Origin: a gamma proteobacterium symbiont of Ctena orbiculata
GTDB taxonomy: Bacteria > Pseudomonadota > Gammaproteobacteria > Chromatiales > Chromatiaceae
Assembly (NCBI GenBank): GCA_003058495.1
Contig: QBVC01000031.1
Location: forward strand, 1 to 64,000
Length of the DNA stretch: 64,000 nucleotides
Direction: 5' to 3'
The notes beneath the pieces are model-generated. The model ran no database searches. It was not told where the DNA came from and was given only the letters and a program-made list of their open reading frames with translations. This document shows positions 63,582 to 64,000 of the stretch, piece by piece. The position numbers and the translations under genes were made by a program. The number at the start of each line of letters is the position of its first letter. Within the stretch, counting starts at the first letter, position 1.

Positions 63582-64000
63582 ATGAAACCCACGCTGAAAC
63601 ACAGATATCCCATCACCCGCGGCGTACTTTCCCTGCTGAGTGTATTGACATTCGCCACCGCTCCATTATGTTTGGCCGGCGCCCAGGACAATTCCTCTGC
63701 ACGACATGCCATTGCCGGCGAAACAGGGCAGAACATGGAGCATCCGAAGATACAGCTGGCAATTCTGCTCGACACCAGCAGCAGCATGGATGGCCTTATC
63801 GATCAGGCTCGCAACCAGCTATGGCGAGTGGTCGACGAATTTTCCAAGGCGGAAAGAAACGGCAAACCAGCCGTGCTTGAAGTGGCCGTTTTTGAATATG
63901 GAAACAGCTCGCTAGAGGCCAGTAATGGCTACATCCGCAAGGTAACGGGCCTTACAGGGGACCTCGATCGAGTCTCCGAGGCGCTTTTCTCCCTCACCAC
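63582..64000 (+). CDS. exported VWA-domain protein (cut by window end)
   Basis: The first 139 residues are present. A signal peptide (about 1-33) is followed by a von Willebrand A domain with MIDAS start DTSSSMDG, and EVAVFEYGN and SEALFSLTT further on. GGAAG lies before the ATG. The protein continues past 64000. Function unknown. Confidence 0.8.
   Translation, partial: MKPTLKHRYPITRGVLSLLSVLTFATAPLCLAGAQDNSSARHAIAGETGQNMEHPKIQLAILLDTSSSMDGLIDQARNQLWRVVDEFSKAERNGKPAVLEVAVFEYGNSSLEASNGYIRKVTGLTGDLDRVSEALFSLT

Noticed and set aside
1-64000. CRISPR arrays, rRNA and tRNA genes
   Set aside because: I looked for spaced direct repeats and for tRNA-like cloverleafs with a terminal TTCGANTC box and saw none; a dedicated scan would settle it.

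Overview
The window looks like chromosome of a gammaproteobacterial sulfur oxidiser. It carries a flavocytochrome c sulfide dehydrogenase pair (fccAB) inside a block of c-type cytochromes, ZapD and YacG, a class Ia ribonucleotide reductase whose large subunit has two ATP-cones (the Pseudomonas-type arrangement), and a class III reductase for anaerobic growth. Relationship to Chromatiales-like sulfur oxidisers or chemosynthetic symbionts is inference from gene content only.

Layout. 0-11.6 kb: an integrase remnant, an RstA/RstB-like two-component system, a membrane AraC regulator, a serine hydrolase lipoprotein, a DUF3592 protein, a dihydroorotate-dehydrogenase-like protein, zapD-yacG, a membrane thioredoxin and an MBL hydrolase. 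11.7-14.7 kb: nrdD, a separately encoded glycyl-radical domain and nrdG, behind an FNR box and NrdR boxes. 14.9-21.2 kb: NapC-type tetraheme cytochrome, ankyrin protein, fccAB, two diheme cytochromes and a DUF302 protein. 21.5-26.9 kb: CBS protein, then nrdAB with DnaA boxes, NrdR boxes and a long structured leader. 27-29.4 kb: AT-rich, transfer-prone stretch with two broken Y1/REP-type transposases.

29.5-49.4 kb is the most interesting part. It holds Sco and a periplasmic methanethiol oxidase (MtoX/SBP56), an AcoR-like sigma54 activator, a FadL-type porin with a 44-residue ORF in front of it, a coiled-coil membrane protein, a NorD/CbbO-like VWA protein, an acyl-CoA-dehydrogenase-like flavoprotein with a cytosolic PAS kinase and FixJ-type regulator, and two converging operons. 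One encodes truncated hemoglobin, ferredoxin, a GST-like protein and a 2Fe-2S/FAD reductase. The other encodes an AlkB/XylM-like membrane monooxygenase, a small membrane protein, two more GST-like proteins and a small HTH protein. Six promoters in this stretch share one layout that I found by eye: a 14-bp imperfect palindrome (ACGTRnnnnTACGT type), then 24-25 nt, then a TAnnnT -10 box. I read this as one regulon, probably controlled by the kinase/FixJ pair encoded in its middle, serving oxidation of a small hydrophobic and possibly organosulfur compound. Sulfide released by MtoX could feed FccAB.

50-64 kb: a sulfatase fused to RTX and FG-GAP-like repeats, an octaheme cytochrome with HEAT/TPR tail, an unrecognised protein, a VanY remnant, a CadC-like winged-helix/TPR regulator, a methyltransferase, an OsmC protein, a small membrane protein, then an exported protein made of about 51 GM-type triplets (close to 30% methionine) convergent with a lipoprotein MsrA, which suggests a methionine-based oxidant-scavenging pair. 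A VWA-domain protein runs off the end of the window.
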